NCBI GenBank assembly: GCA_002499405.1
Contig: DALH01000038.1
Span: 1-20,454, forward strand
Length of the DNA stretch: 20,454 bases
Direction of reading: 5' to 3'
Source: Candidatus Micrarchaeota archaeon UBA95
Lineage (GTDB): Archaea > Micrarchaeota > Micrarchaeia > Norongarragalinales > Norongarragalinaceae
Below are positions 6,921 to 14,073 of this stretch, piece after piece (within the stretch, counting starts at the first letter, position 1; each line of letters opens with the position of its first letter). The notes under the pieces were generated by a model that saw only the letters and a program-made list of their open reading frames with translations, was not told the DNA's origin and did no database searches. The translations under genes were made by a program, and so were the position numbers.

Positions 6921-8327
6921 TTATCCCGCAACGATGTTCTTCAACGCGGGATACATCTCGAATAACTGTTGCTTGGCGAGGTCCTCGTAGAAGCGGTAAA
7001 GAATGCCTACGGTGAGCAGGATTCCGGTTCCCGTGCCGAGCGCGCCCGTGATGTCCGCGAACCACGCGAGGATGCCCACGAAGACGCTTCCGAGCACGGT
7101 GATTACGGGTATATAGCGTTCCAGTATCTTGCGGGTCACGCGCGGGTCCTGACGGAAGCCCGGTATTTGCAGTCCGGACCGTTCCAGTTGTGAGGACACG
7201 TCGGCCGCAGTCATATTAGTGCTTTCAATCCAGAACCAGCCGAAGATGACGCACAGGACTATGAGGGCGATGCCGTAGGTAAAGATGTGGAGGAGTTCGC
7301 GGGGTTGCAGCAGGTACTGGAGGTATGCCTGGTAGCCGCCGGTGCCCATGGGCGAGGCTTGTATTGAATTGACGTAGTAAGCAAACCCGTCAACGGCTTG
7401 GTTGTTCTGGTAGGTGCCGAGCACCGGGAAACCCGCGCCAGACAAGAACATCCCCATCAACTGGATGTTGAGGAGCACGGCGCTTGCAAGGATGACGGGT
7501 ATGTTGGACACGTAAAGAAACTTGATGGGGTAGCGGGCGCCAAGCCCGCGCGCGCGTGCATACGCCAGAGGCAATTCAATTTTCATTCCTTCAATGTAGA
7601 CGACCACGCCGAACACGAGCAGCATGAATGCGAGCGGTAACAGTGTCCAGATTGCGGTGGCGACGTCGCCGCCCGCGATGTAGTAAATGGCTTGCGGCAG
7701 GAGACCCGCGGGTATGCCCGTTGCGGCTTGCGCCAAACTGAACGCCCCGATGAACACGGTTTGGGAAACTCCCGCCGCGATGAACAGCGAGATGCCCGAG
7801 CCGATGCCGTATTTTTGGACGACTTCGTCGAAGTACAACAGTATGAGCGAGCCCACGGCGAGTTGCAGGGCAACGGCGAACTGCGTGAAGAAGAAGGAGC
7901 CGAACAGGGAGATGCCGGCGTCGGCGGCCACGTAGCCCGAGAAAGTGTAAATGAATGCTTCCATGAACGACAAAGCGATTGCCAGGAGTTTTTGGAGGCC
8001 TTGATACATCCGCTTGTTTTCGTCGTTGGTCAAATCAAGGTTAATCATTTTCGCGCCCACGGCTAGTTGGAGGAAGATGCTGGCGAGCACGATGGGGCCG
8101 ATACCCGCGGTAATCAGGGAGCCCGCCTTGCTTCCCAGCAGGATGTCCAAGCGCTCAAAATACTGGATGCGCGACGGGTCCGCCCCCCACGGCCGAATCT
8201 GGCCGAGCACGAAGAAGATTACGAGTATTCCAAGGGTCCACAACAGTTTTTGTTTTAGGCCGGGCGCGCGTTCGGGGCGCTTTACCTCGGGCAGGAGGTT
8301 GATTAATGGTTTGAGTGCTTCAAGCAT
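6921..8327 (-). CDS. secY: Preprotein translocase subunit SecY
   Basis: Channel-forming subunit of the Sec translocon in the cytoplasmic membrane, partner of SecE and Sbh (SecG/Sec61-beta), neither of which is in this window. The 468-residue length is normal for archaea. Around ten hydrophobic segments are visible. The first is at about residues 29-46, followed by the plug region and TM2a/2b (about 50-92), and the last is about 430-446. The GIGSGISLFIAAGV block (174-187) and the cytosolic loop with PGFR (389-392) are conserved SecY features; that loop contacts the ribosome or SRP receptor. The ATG lies 9 nt after the uL15 stop. Its position as the last conserved gene of the spc operon is the usual archaeal one. 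Confidence 0.98.
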   Translation of the reverse strand: MLEALKPLINLLPEVKRPERAPGLKQKLLWTLGILVIFFVLGQIRPWGADPSRIQYFERLDILLGSKAGSLITAGIGPIVLASIFLQLAVGAKMINLDLTNDENKRMYQGLQKLLAIALSFMEAFIYTFSGYVAADAGISLFGSFFFTQFAVALQLAVGSLILLYFDEVVQKYGIGSGISLFIAAGVSQTVFIGAFSLAQAATGIPAGLLPQAIYYIAGGDVATAIWTLLPLAFMLLVFGVVVYIEGMKIELPLAYARARGLGARYPIKFLYVSNIPVILASAVLLNIQLMGMFLSGAGFPVLGTYQNNQAVDGFAYYVNSIQASPMGTGGYQAYLQYLLQPRELLHIFTYGIALIVLCVIFGWFWIESTNMTAADVSSQLERSGLQIPGFRQDPRVTRKILERYIPVITVLGSVFVGILAWFADITGALGTGTGILLTVGILYRFYEDLAKQQLFEMYPALKNIVAG

Positions 8328-8336
8328 GGTGTTTCA

Positions 8337-8717
8337 TCAAAGCGTTATTGCCTGTCCGCCGGCCGCTTCTATTTTTTGTTTGGCTTTGGCGGTGAAAGCG
8401 GTTGCAGTCACCTTCACGCTTCGCGTGAGGTTTCCGTTGCTTAATACCTTGGTGTTCTTTAAAACGATTTCCTGTTCTGGCATGGCCTGTATTTCGTCGA
8501 GCGTTGTTTTCCCGGTTTTTACGCGGCCGGACTTGAAGCCCTTTTTGGGCGGCTTGTGCTCGCCGAGCTTGATTGTCTGGAGCCACTTGTGCTTGTGGTA
8601 GCCGGCGCGTCCCTTGCCTCCGCGGCAGCCCTTGCCGCGGCGGTTCTTGGTGTTCCCGCCCCCGAAGGTGCGGTTCCCCAAGTGCTTATTCTTCCTTGAA
8701 TGGATTCTCCTCGCCAT
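8337..8717 (-). CDS. rpl15: Large ribosomal subunit protein uL15
   Basis: Component of the 50S subunit, 126 residues. The Gly/Arg-rich N-terminal half, with GCRGGKGRAGYHKHKW (residues 30-45), is the rRNA-embedded extension typical of archaeal and eukaryotic uL15 (L27a). The C-terminal globular part is residues 70-126, with KVTATAFTAKAKQKIEAAGG near the end. The frame stays open far upstream (to about 9095), but the extra part runs in the wrong frame across uL30 and is low-complexity. The true start is the ATG at 8717, giving MARRIHSRKNK, 2 nt after the uL30 stop. A GGGAGGATG purine block about 10 nt upstream is the ribosome binding site. Confidence 0.95.
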   Translation of the reverse strand: MARRIHSRKNKHLGNRTFGGGNTKNRRGKGCRGGKGRAGYHKHKWLQTIKLGEHKPPKKGFKSGRVKTGKTTLDEIQAMPEQEIVLKNTKVLSNGNLTRSVKVTATAFTAKAKQKIEAAGGQAITL

Positions 8718-8719
8718 TT

Positions 8720-9055
8720 TCAAAGCATCCTCCCAATCAATTCGTTTATTGATTCGCCGCGTTTTCCGAGTGCGCCCGACGGATAGGGTTTCTTGATGCT
8801 TCCACCCCAACCCTTGCGTGGGGGGTGCAGGCGGTATGGTTTCCCGCCTTTTTCTTCGAGTTTTTTCAGGGTTTCGTCGTTCACGTGTCCCCACGTGACG
8901 TAGTCCGTCACGACGTTGAGCATTCCTTTGAGGGTCTCGGTTTCTTCGAGGACGATGCACGAGTGCTTGCGCGTCAAGTGGAGTTGTTCCATTGTTTCGC
9001 GTGCTTCGTGCCGCACGCCTTGAATGCCTCTCACGCGGATTATTGCGATTTTCAT
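8720..9055 (-). CDS. rpl30: Large ribosomal subunit protein uL30
   Basis: 50S subunit protein, 111 residues. The N-terminal core (MKIAIIRVRGIQGVRHEARETMEQL) and LTRKHSCIVLEET match the uL30 fold. The C-terminal PYRLHPPRKGWGG, KKPYPSGALGKRGESINELIGRM is the archaeal/eukaryotic-specific extension. Archaeal uL30 is usually around 150 residues; here the stretch between core and extension is shortened. The ATG overlaps the uS5 stop as ATGA (9052-9055), giving strong coupling. uL15 follows after 2 nt. Confidence 0.94.
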   Translation of the reverse strand: MKIAIIRVRGIQGVRHEARETMEQLHLTRKHSCIVLEETETLKGMLNVVTDYVTWGHVNDETLKKLEEKGGKPYRLHPPRKGWGGSIKKPYPSGALGKRGESINELIGRML

Positions 9056-9741
9056 TCGGATTCACCATTCCCCTTTTCTTCTTGTTGCTGGCCAAAACCG
9101 TGCTTCAAGTGGTTTAACTCGTCCAAGGCGTTGACGGTTGCAACCAGCGTGTTGAAGTCGTTGCGGGTGCGTCCCTTGATGAAGGTCCACGCGTCCTTCA
9201 GGCCGACGAGTTCGAGTACGCGGCGCGTGACGTGGCCGGCGACCAGGCCGACCCCTTTGGGCGCGGGCTTGATGGTTACGGTGCTGCTGGCGCACTTTCC
9301 GGAAACGGTTTGCGAAATGGAGTGTTTTCCGCCGCATCCGCACTCCCACGAGCCGCAGCCGAAGGGCACGCGAACAACGCGTTTTTTGGCGTCGCGGATG
9401 GCTTCACTGATTGCGTCGCGGGTTTCGGGCGCCTTGCCTGCGCCGTAGGCGACGTGACCGTTCTTGTCGCCGATTACGACGACGGCTTTCATCTGCATTT
9501 TGCGCCCGCACGGAGTCATGCGTTGCGTGCTCTCTATTTCCAGGACGTCATCCTCCATGTTCGGCAACAGGACGTCGATTATTTCGGGTTCCAGGACGCG
9601 CTGCCCCGAAGCGAGCACTTCGTCGATGTTGGTTACCTGCCCCGACAGGACCGCTTTTCCTAGGGTGGTCTTGGGAACCCACTTGGACAGCGCGTCTTCG
9701 CCCCGGTTTGAATGACGCCTTTGATTCCTTTTCCTAGCCAT
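9052..9741 (-). CDS. rps5: Small ribosomal subunit protein uS5
   Basis: 30S subunit protein at the mRNA entry side, involved in decoding fidelity, 229 residues. An archaeal-type basic N-terminus precedes the S5 double-stranded-RNA-binding domain (about residues 66-130, with GDKNGHVAYGAGKAPETRDAI split across it). GCGSWECGCGGKHSI (128-142) is the archaeal/eukaryotic signature loop. The C-terminal domain carries APKGVGLVAGHV and LKDAWTFIKGRT. The start ATG lies 3 nt after the uL18 stop. The stop overlaps the uL30 start by 4 nt. Confidence 0.97.
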   Translation of the reverse strand: MARKRNQRRHSNRGEDALSKWVPKTTLGKAVLSGQVTNIDEVLASGQRVLEPEIIDVLLPNMEDDVLEIESTQRMTPCGRKMQMKAVVVIGDKNGHVAYGAGKAPETRDAISEAIRDAKKRVVRVPFGCGSWECGCGGKHSISQTVSGKCASSTVTIKPAPKGVGLVAGHVTRRVLELVGLKDAWTFIKGRTRNDFNTLVATVNALDELNHLKHGFGQQQEEKGNGESE

Positions 9742-9744
9742 AAA

Positions 9745-10248
9745 TCATTCACTTCTTTTTGCGATAATTTTTTCTTTTGCTTGTTCAAACCCTTCCGCGT
9801 TCAAGTGCTTTCCCGCAATCCTGTCTTCGGAAGGCATTTTTTCTTCTCCGTAATCGGATTGCAGGCCGGCGTCCAAGGCGCCCTTCAAGCAAGCGAAAAC
9901 AATGCTTCCCTTCGTTGCGGGGTGCAGGCCAACGTCGAGAACGATTTCCTTCACGCCTTTTTCCCTTGCCTTGACTCCTGCGAGGAGTCCCGTCAGGTAA
10001 GCCGTGGGCGTGTTGCGCTTGGGCTTGAACCCGAGTTTTTGAAGGGTTTTGGAGTGCACGGTTACCAGGCATTGGTCTCCGTTCTCGTTGAACCGGGTAA
10101 CCTGGCAGATGACCCCGCGCAAGGTCTTGCGGACCACCAGGCGGGGCTTGCGGCTCTTCAGCAGGCTGATGCGTTTCGCGTAATCCGTTCTCCCCTCGCG
10201 CCTGCGGCGGAAATGCACGTCGTACAAGGGACCAGTTGCCTTACTCAT
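9745..10248 (-). CDS. rpl18: Large ribosomal subunit protein uL18 (5S rRNA-binding)
   Basis: Binds 5S rRNA with uL5 in the central protuberance of the 50S subunit. The 167-residue product shows the basic N-terminal GPLYDVHFRRRREGRTDY, the core RKPRLVVRKT (about residues 33-42), and FACLKGALDAGL toward the end of the conserved domain. The archaeal C-terminal extension contains GKHLNAEGFEQ. The ATG lies 9 nt after the eL19 stop. That stop codon (AAG TGA T) forms a GTGAT Shine-Dalgarno-like core 8 nt before the start. Confidence 0.96.
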   Translation of the reverse strand: MSKATGPLYDVHFRRRREGRTDYAKRISLLKSRKPRLVVRKTLRGVICQVTRFNENGDQCLVTVHSKTLQKLGFKPKRNTPTAYLTGLLAGVKAREKGVKEIVLDVGLHPATKGSIVFACLKGALDAGLQSDYGEEKMPSEDRIAGKHLNAEGFEQAKEKIIAKRSE

Positions 10249-10257
10249 TTAATTTAA

Positions 10258-10683
10258 TCACTTCAACAACTTGTTTTCGTGGACGAACGCCAGCAACGCC
10301 TTCTTGCTCTTGAAGTTGTTGCCTTTGACGCGGCGGTAGAGTTTCGCGTACTCGCCTTCCTTCAACAACGGCTTCAGCTTCGCGAGCAACGCGCGCTGGG
10401 CGCGGACGCGCTGCATCCACTGCTTTTTTGAGTCGCCTTTGGAGCCCTTCACGCTTCCGACTCCGCGCCTGCGCCTCTTACGTTTCTTGGCGTCTTTTTT
10501 CCTTGCCTTGGCGCGCCCCGTCCCGGTTTCCGGCTTGACTTTTATTGCGCCGGATTTGGCGAGGTCGCGCACGTCGTCCGCAGTGAGGGCTTCGCCCGCC
10601 TTTTCCTCGTCCACTATTTTTATGCGGGACTTCCCGCATTTGAGTACTCGCGCGGCAATCCTCTTAATGGTTTGCAGACTCAT
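10258..10683 (-). CDS. rpl19e: Large ribosomal subunit protein eL19
   Basis: Archaeal/eukaryotic-specific 50S subunit protein with no bacterial counterpart, 141 residues. It has the typical MSLQTIKRIAARVLKCGKSRIKI start, a helical N-terminal domain, a strongly basic middle (KARKKDAKKRKRRRRGVGS, about residues 60-78) that threads into rRNA, and a long helical C-terminus ending NKLLK. The ATG overlaps the eL32 stop by 4 nt (10680-10683). In the same operon the next gene is uL18, the normal archaeal order. Confidence 0.96.
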   Translation of the reverse strand: MSLQTIKRIAARVLKCGKSRIKIVDEEKAGEALTADDVRDLAKSGAIKVKPETGTGRAKARKKDAKKRKRRRRGVGSVKGSKGDSKKQWMQRVRAQRALLAKLKPLLKEGEYAKLYRRVKGNNFKSKKALLAFVHENKLLK

Positions 10684-11000
10684 GCGTTTAGCACCTTGAT
10701 TCCTTTTTTCCTGGCGGCTTCAATTATTTCCGCCTTTTTTTTCCTGCCCACCGAGCCGCCGATTCTGGCGGCGAACCCGGGAACGAGGCCCTTCACGGAG
10801 AACGCGAGTTTTTCTTTTACGCCGGTCGGGTGCAGGCCTTTTTTTTCGGCGGCCGAGCCGTAACCCGCTCTGGGCAGGGCCCCGAAACCCCTTTTTTCCA
10901 CGCGCTGCTTGTTGTCGATTCCGCGGGGCTTGCGCCACGAGTCACCCACTCGCTTCTTGTAACGCTTGTTTTGCCTAGCGAACCCGGGTTTTTTGTTCAT
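10680..11000 (-). CDS. rpl32e: Large ribosomal subunit protein eL32
   Basis: Archaeal/eukaryotic-specific 50S protein. The diagnostic segments are all present: QNKRYKKRVGDSWRKPRGIDNKQR (residues 10-33), AGYGSAAEKKGLHPTG (45-60) and RIGGSVGRKKKAEIIEAARKKGIKVLN toward the C-terminus. At 106 residues it is compact: it lacks the variable N-terminal extension seen in many archaea, while the conserved domain is complete. The ATG lies 4 nt after the uL6 stop. The stop overlaps eL19. Confidence 0.94.
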   Translation of the reverse strand: MNKKPGFARQNKRYKKRVGDSWRKPRGIDNKQRVEKRGFGALPRAGYGSAAEKKGLHPTGVKEKLAFSVKGLVPGFAARIGGSVGRKKKAEIIEAARKKGIKVLNA

Positions 11001-11004
11001 TCCT

Positions 11005-11508
11005 TCATTCCTCGTAATAAATGCCGTCCTGGAACACGCGGTTGTCCAGTGCCCTGACCTTCGTGACGCGCACTATGTTTGAAGCGGTTTGGCCCACCTG
11101 TTCGGGGTCGTTGCCCGAAACGATTATTTCCGGGCCCTTCACTTCCACCTTCACGCCGTCGCCGAATACCTTGGTTTTCCGCGGCGTTTTCTCGCCCAAA
11201 AAGTTTTTGATGAACACTTCGCTTCCCTTTACTTCGACGCTGATCGGGAAGTGGGCGTAAACGATTTTCAGTTTTTTTTGGAAGCGTTCTCCGGAGAATA
11301 GGTTCTTCAGGTGCGAGGAGAGCGCGCCCGCCATCGCGTTTTTTTCGCGGGACGGCTTGCCGTGCGGCTCCACGATTACCTGTCCGCCTTCAACGCGCAC
11401 GTTGACCATGCGCGGGCGGTAGTGGCGTTCAAAGGATTTGCCGTTGACCGTGAGCTTGACGGCGCCGCCTTTTTCAACTTCAACGCTTGCCCCTTCCGGA
11501 ATCTTCAT
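11005..11508 (-). CDS. rpl6: Large ribosomal subunit protein uL6
   Basis: 50S subunit protein near the factor-binding site, 167 residues. It consists of two repeated uL6 domains (about residues 1-75 and 76-167), with MKIPEGASVEVEKGGAVKLTVNGK at the start of the first. The archaeal form of the second domain contains FPISVEVKGSEVFIKNFLGEK and ISGNDPEQVGQTASNIVR. The ATG lies 9 nt after the uS8 stop, preceded by GTGAT at 4 nt spacing. Sequence and length are ordinary. Confidence 0.96.
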   Translation of the reverse strand: MKIPEGASVEVEKGGAVKLTVNGKSFERHYRPRMVNVRVEGGQVIVEPHGKPSREKNAMAGALSSHLKNLFSGERFQKKLKIVYAHFPISVEVKGSEVFIKNFLGEKTPRKTKVFGDGVKVEVKGPEIIVSGNDPEQVGQTASNIVRVTKVRALDNRVFQDGIYYEE

Positions 11509-11517
11509 TCAAATCAC

Positions 11518-11901
11518 TCAGTAAACGTATGCGAGGAGGCGCCCTCCCTGGTTGTCCTTTTTTGCCTGGACGTTGGTCATCAGCCCCTTCGGGGTTGACA
11601 AAATGATTAATCCCACGCCTTGCGCGGGGAGCACTCGATGCTCGTAATCCTCTATGCTTGCGGCTTTCACGGCGTAACGCGGCTTGATAACTCCGCAATC
11701 CGTTATCCTGCCCGCGAGTTCCACCACGATTTCGGGGTGCCTCGCGGCCGTGTCCGTCTCCACCGAGTTCAAGTAGTTGTTTTCCTTGAGCAGGTCAAGC
11801 ACGCCTTTGACGAGTTTTGAGACCACCTTGACGCGCACCGTGGACTTGCCTTTTGCTTCGGCGACTTTCAACGAGTTCATTGTATCTGCGAGGGTATCCA
11901 T
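11518..11901 (-). CDS. rps8: Small ribosomal subunit protein uS8
   Basis: Primary 16S rRNA-binding protein of the 30S platform, 127 residues. The N-terminus (MDTLADTMNSLKVAEAKGK) and the C-terminal motif GLIILSTPKGLMT (about residues 98-110) match uS8. The last residues GGRLLAYVY are the usual archaeal ending. The ATG is 6 nt after the uS14 stop. The codons TCG TGA T at that stop form a GTGAT core 5 nt before the start. A second in-frame ATG at codon 8 is not needed. Confidence 0.96.
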   Translation of the reverse strand: MDTLADTMNSLKVAEAKGKSTVRVKVVSKLVKGVLDLLKENNYLNSVETDTAARHPEIVVELAGRITDCGVIKPRYAVKAASIEDYEHRVLPAQGVGLIILSTPKGLMTNVQAKKDNQGGRLLAYVY

Positions 11902-11907
11902 GGTTTA

Positions 11908-12087
11908 TCACGAGTATTTCTTGAATCCCAGTTCCTCCGCTTTTTCGCGGAAGCACCTGCGGCAGATGTTCATGCCGTATTTTCGGATGAGGCCCTTGCT
12001 GGTTCCGCAAATGCGGCACCTCCGCTTTCCGCGCCTCTTGAAACGCGTTTCAAACTTTTTTTCCTGAACGCTCTTTTTTTCCGCCAT
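11908..12087 (-). CDS. rps14: Small ribosomal subunit protein uS14 (zinc-binding type)
   Basis: Short archaeal uS14 of the 30S head. A zinc site is evident as CRIC...CRRC (two CxxC pairs separated by about 15 residues), with the conserved GLIRKYGMNICRRCFRE segment. Three starts are possible: GTG at 12096, ATG at 12093 (overlapping the uL5 stop as TGATG) and ATG at 12087. I prefer 12087, which gives the family-like MAEKKSVQEKKF with GTGAT 4 nt upstream, but the coupled ATG at 12093, adding two residues, is nearly as good. The product is 59 or 61 residues. Confidence 0.94.
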   Translation of the reverse strand: MAEKKSVQEKKFETRFKRRGKRRCRICGTSKGLIRKYGMNICRRCFREKAEELGFKKYS

Positions 12088-12092
12088 GAGCA

Positions 12093-12611
12093 TCACTGTT
12101 CTTCTTCTTCAAAAACCGCGCCGAACTCCTTTTCCATGAATTCCCTTGCCTCTCCGCGGTTGACCCATTGTTTTGCGGGCATCCGGCGGGGCGCGATTCG
12201 GCGGCGCGAAATCCTTCGGCCGGCCTTGGAAAGGGTTACGCAGACGTCAAATCCAATCATGCCTATGTTGGGGTCGTATTTGGCTCCCGGAAAATCAATG
12301 TATTCCTTGACGCCGAAAGCAACGTTTCCCGCCCCGTCAATTCCCCGTGCCGGAACCCGGTTTTCGCGCGCCTTCAATGCCTTGGAAAGGAATTGCCTTG
12401 CTTTTTCCCCGCGAAGCGTGACCTTGACGCCGACTTCGTCGCCTTTGCGGAGTTTGAACGCGGGCTCGCGGCGTCGGGCCTTGGTTTTTACGGGGGTGGA
12501 GCCGGTAAGCGTTTCCAGGAGTTTGAAGGCGTTTTCCAGTGCCTGGCCCGAAGCGCCGACTCCCATGTTGGCGGTTACCTTGTCCAGTTTCACTGATTGC
12601 ATGACGTTCAT
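12093..12611 (-). CDS. rpl5: Large ribosomal subunit protein uL5
   Basis: Central protuberance protein that binds 5S rRNA and the P-site tRNA elbow, 172 residues. The archaeal signatures are VTANMGVG (near residue 12), the basic GSTPVKTKARRREPAFKLRKGDEVGVKVTLRG block (split here for brevity, about 37-69), and FGVKEYIDFPGAKYDPNIGMIGFDV near the middle. The ATG overlaps the eS4 stop as ATGA (12608-12611). An internal ATG at codon 4 is an alternative. uS14 follows with an overlap or 5-nt gap, depending on its start. Confidence 0.96.
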   Translation of the reverse strand: MNVMQSVKLDKVTANMGVGASGQALENAFKLLETLTGSTPVKTKARRREPAFKLRKGDEVGVKVTLRGEKARQFLSKALKARENRVPARGIDGAGNVAFGVKEYIDFPGAKYDPNIGMIGFDVCVTLSKAGRRISRRRIAPRRMPAKQWVNRGEAREFMEKEFGAVFEEEEQ

Positions 12612-13324
12612 CTGCTAGCACCGAACCCCGCGTCCACCACGAACAGGTAATCCTTGAGCGTAATCAGTTCCCCGTCCTCGCAAGCGAGTTTTGCGTTGGA
12701 GGGCTTGTTTCCCTTTGATTCAAGCAATTCAACGAATTCGCCGGTTTTGCCGGCGTGCTTTCCCTTGTAAACCAGGCACTTCGCTCCTTTTGAGAGCCGC
12801 AAAACGTTTTTCAACTCCTGTTCTGGAACGGAGAGCACCAGGGTGTCCCCGGGCTTGAACGTGTCCTCCTCGCGTTCTATGAGCAGGTTCCTGCCGTCAT
12901 GCAAATTGAGTTGCACTTTGGATTTGTCGGCGCTCACCTTGTTGCGCACCCGGCAGTACTTGGTTTTGGCGGCTTCGCCGCTTATCTCCACGGCGACGAG
13001 TTTCCTGCCTTTTGGAATCACGCGGTAGTTTTTGCCCAGTGCGGGCAGGGACACGACGTCCATCAAACCCGCGCCGAACGCGCCGTCGCTGACGCGCCTG
13101 GCGTCCACGAGCACTCCGCCGCTTGCAACGACGTGTTTGGCTTGCGAAGCGTTGTCAACCACTCCCAGCACGTCCCGCAACAGGACGGTCAACGGAACGG
13201 ACTCCTTCAAGGCGTGCGCTCCAGCAACGGGTTTCTTCGCCCAAACCGCTTTCTTCTTGCCGAGCCCCCATTTCACGGGGCTGGCGAGCCGCTTCAAGTG
13301 CCTGCTCTTGCCGTGACCAGCCAT
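12608..13324 (-). CDS. rps4e: Small ribosomal subunit protein eS4
   Basis: Archaeal/eukaryotic 30S protein, 238 residues. The N-terminal GKSRHLKRLASPVKWGL is typical. An S4-type RNA-binding domain follows (about residues 42-105, with LRDVLGVVDNASQAKHVVASGGVLVDARRV spanning 49-78), then the central RS4e domain. A KOW-like segment KGAKCLVYKGKHAGKTGEF lies near residue 180. The ATG starts 1 nt after the uL24 stop. The stop overlaps uL5 by 4 nt. The start has only a weak purine block (GGGGTTG) upstream, so it probably relies on coupling. Confidence 0.96.
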   Translation of the reverse strand: MAGHGKSRHLKRLASPVKWGLGKKKAVWAKKPVAGAHALKESVPLTVLLRDVLGVVDNASQAKHVVASGGVLVDARRVSDGAFGAGLMDVVSLPALGKNYRVIPKGRKLVAVEISGEAAKTKYCRVRNKVSADKSKVQLNLHDGRNLLIEREEDTFKPGDTLVLSVPEQELKNVLRLSKGAKCLVYKGKHAGKTGEFVELLESKGNKPSNAKLACEDGELITLKDYLFVVDAGFGASR

Positions 13325-13325
13325 C

Positions 13326-13670
13326 TTATTTCTTCAACCCCTTTCTTTCAACCATTGCCGTTACAACTACGTTGGATGGGTCGATTGGCGCCGGCTTTTC
13401 CTGTCCGCTCTGCTTCTTCAAGAAAAGGCCTTCAACGAAAACGCGCCCCAGTTTCACGTTCACGCGCGAGACCTTGCCGCTTTTTCCCTTGAACGCGCCG
13501 CGCGACACCTTCACGGAGTCGCCTTCGTGGACGCGCACCGAACGCTTCTTCTCTTTTTCGCGCAACTCCTTGGAGAGGTGGGCGCGGGGCGTTAAGTCCT
13601 TGAGCGTTGCTTTGAATGCCTGCCTGCGTTTTTTGCGCGGTTGCTTGGTGACTGATTTGTTGAACTTCAT
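13326..13670 (-). CDS. rpl24: Large ribosomal subunit protein uL24
   Basis: 50S assembly-initiating protein, 114 residues. The KOW motif HEGDSVKVSRGAFKGKSGKV (about residues 49-68) is clear. The N-terminal FNKSVTKQPRKKRRQAF and HLSKELREKEKKRSVRV are the archaeal/eukaryotic (L26-type) extension. The ATG starts 1 nt after the uL14 stop, and eS4 begins 1 nt after its own stop. Nothing unusual was seen. Confidence 0.96.
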   Translation of the reverse strand: MKFNKSVTKQPRKKRRQAFKATLKDLTPRAHLSKELREKEKKRSVRVHEGDSVKVSRGAFKGKSGKVSRVNVKLGRVFVEGLFLKKQSGQEKPAPIDPSNVVVTAMVERKGLKK

Positions 13671-13671
13671 T

Positions 13672-14067
13672 TCAAACCACTGCAGCCGCTATCGCAACCA
13701 CTTTCGGGAAGCGCTCGCTTATCTCGCGGGCAACGCAACCCTTTATTTCGGTTCCCTTCGGAAGTTTCTGGTCGTCCACGAGCACGCACGCGTTGTCTTC
13801 GAAGGCAATCCACTCCTTCCCGCGGCGGAACCTCTGTCTTTGGCGGATTATGAGCGCTTTCTCCTTCTTCTTGACCATGCCGGGCTTGCCCTTCTTAACC
13901 GAGACGATGATGACGTCGCCAACCCCCGCTTTCGGGAGGCGGCGCAGGCGGCCCTTGCTTTTCTTGACTCCGATCACCGCGACTTCCTTGGCGCCGCTGT
14001 TGTCGTCGCAAACCATGTGCGTTCCCGTGATGATTGGCTTGGTAATTCTTGCAGCAACGCCCAGCAT
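13672..14067 (-). CDS. rpl14: Large ribosomal subunit protein uL14
   Basis: 50S subunit protein at the intersubunit face, 131 residues. The signatures are CDDNSGAKEVAVIGVK (about residues 20-35), the basic RLRRLPKAGVGDVIIVSVKKGKP and the C-terminal GCVAREISER...VVAIAAAVV. The ATG lies 6 nt after the uS17 stop. The end of uS17 (GTG GAG TGA) provides a GGAGTGA ribosome binding site that includes the stop codon itself. Length and sequence are normal for archaea. Confidence 0.97.
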   Translation of the reverse strand: MLGVAARITKPIITGTHMVCDDNSGAKEVAVIGVKKSKGRLRRLPKAGVGDVIIVSVKKGKPGMVKKKEKALIIRQRQRFRRGKEWIAFEDNACVLVDDQKLPKGTEIKGCVAREISERFPKVVAIAAAVV

Positions 14068-14073
14068 GTTCTT

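Noticed and set aside
6887..6931. Upstream TTG start for the GPN-like GTPase
   Set aside because: It would overlap secY, lacks a ribosome binding site and adds 15 residues before a P-loop that should be near the N-terminus. It remains formally possible.
8718..9095. N-terminal extension of uL15 of about 126 residues
   Set aside because: The extra part reads through uL30 in another frame and is Arg/Asn-rich noise. The ATG at 8717 with its purine block gives a normal uL15.
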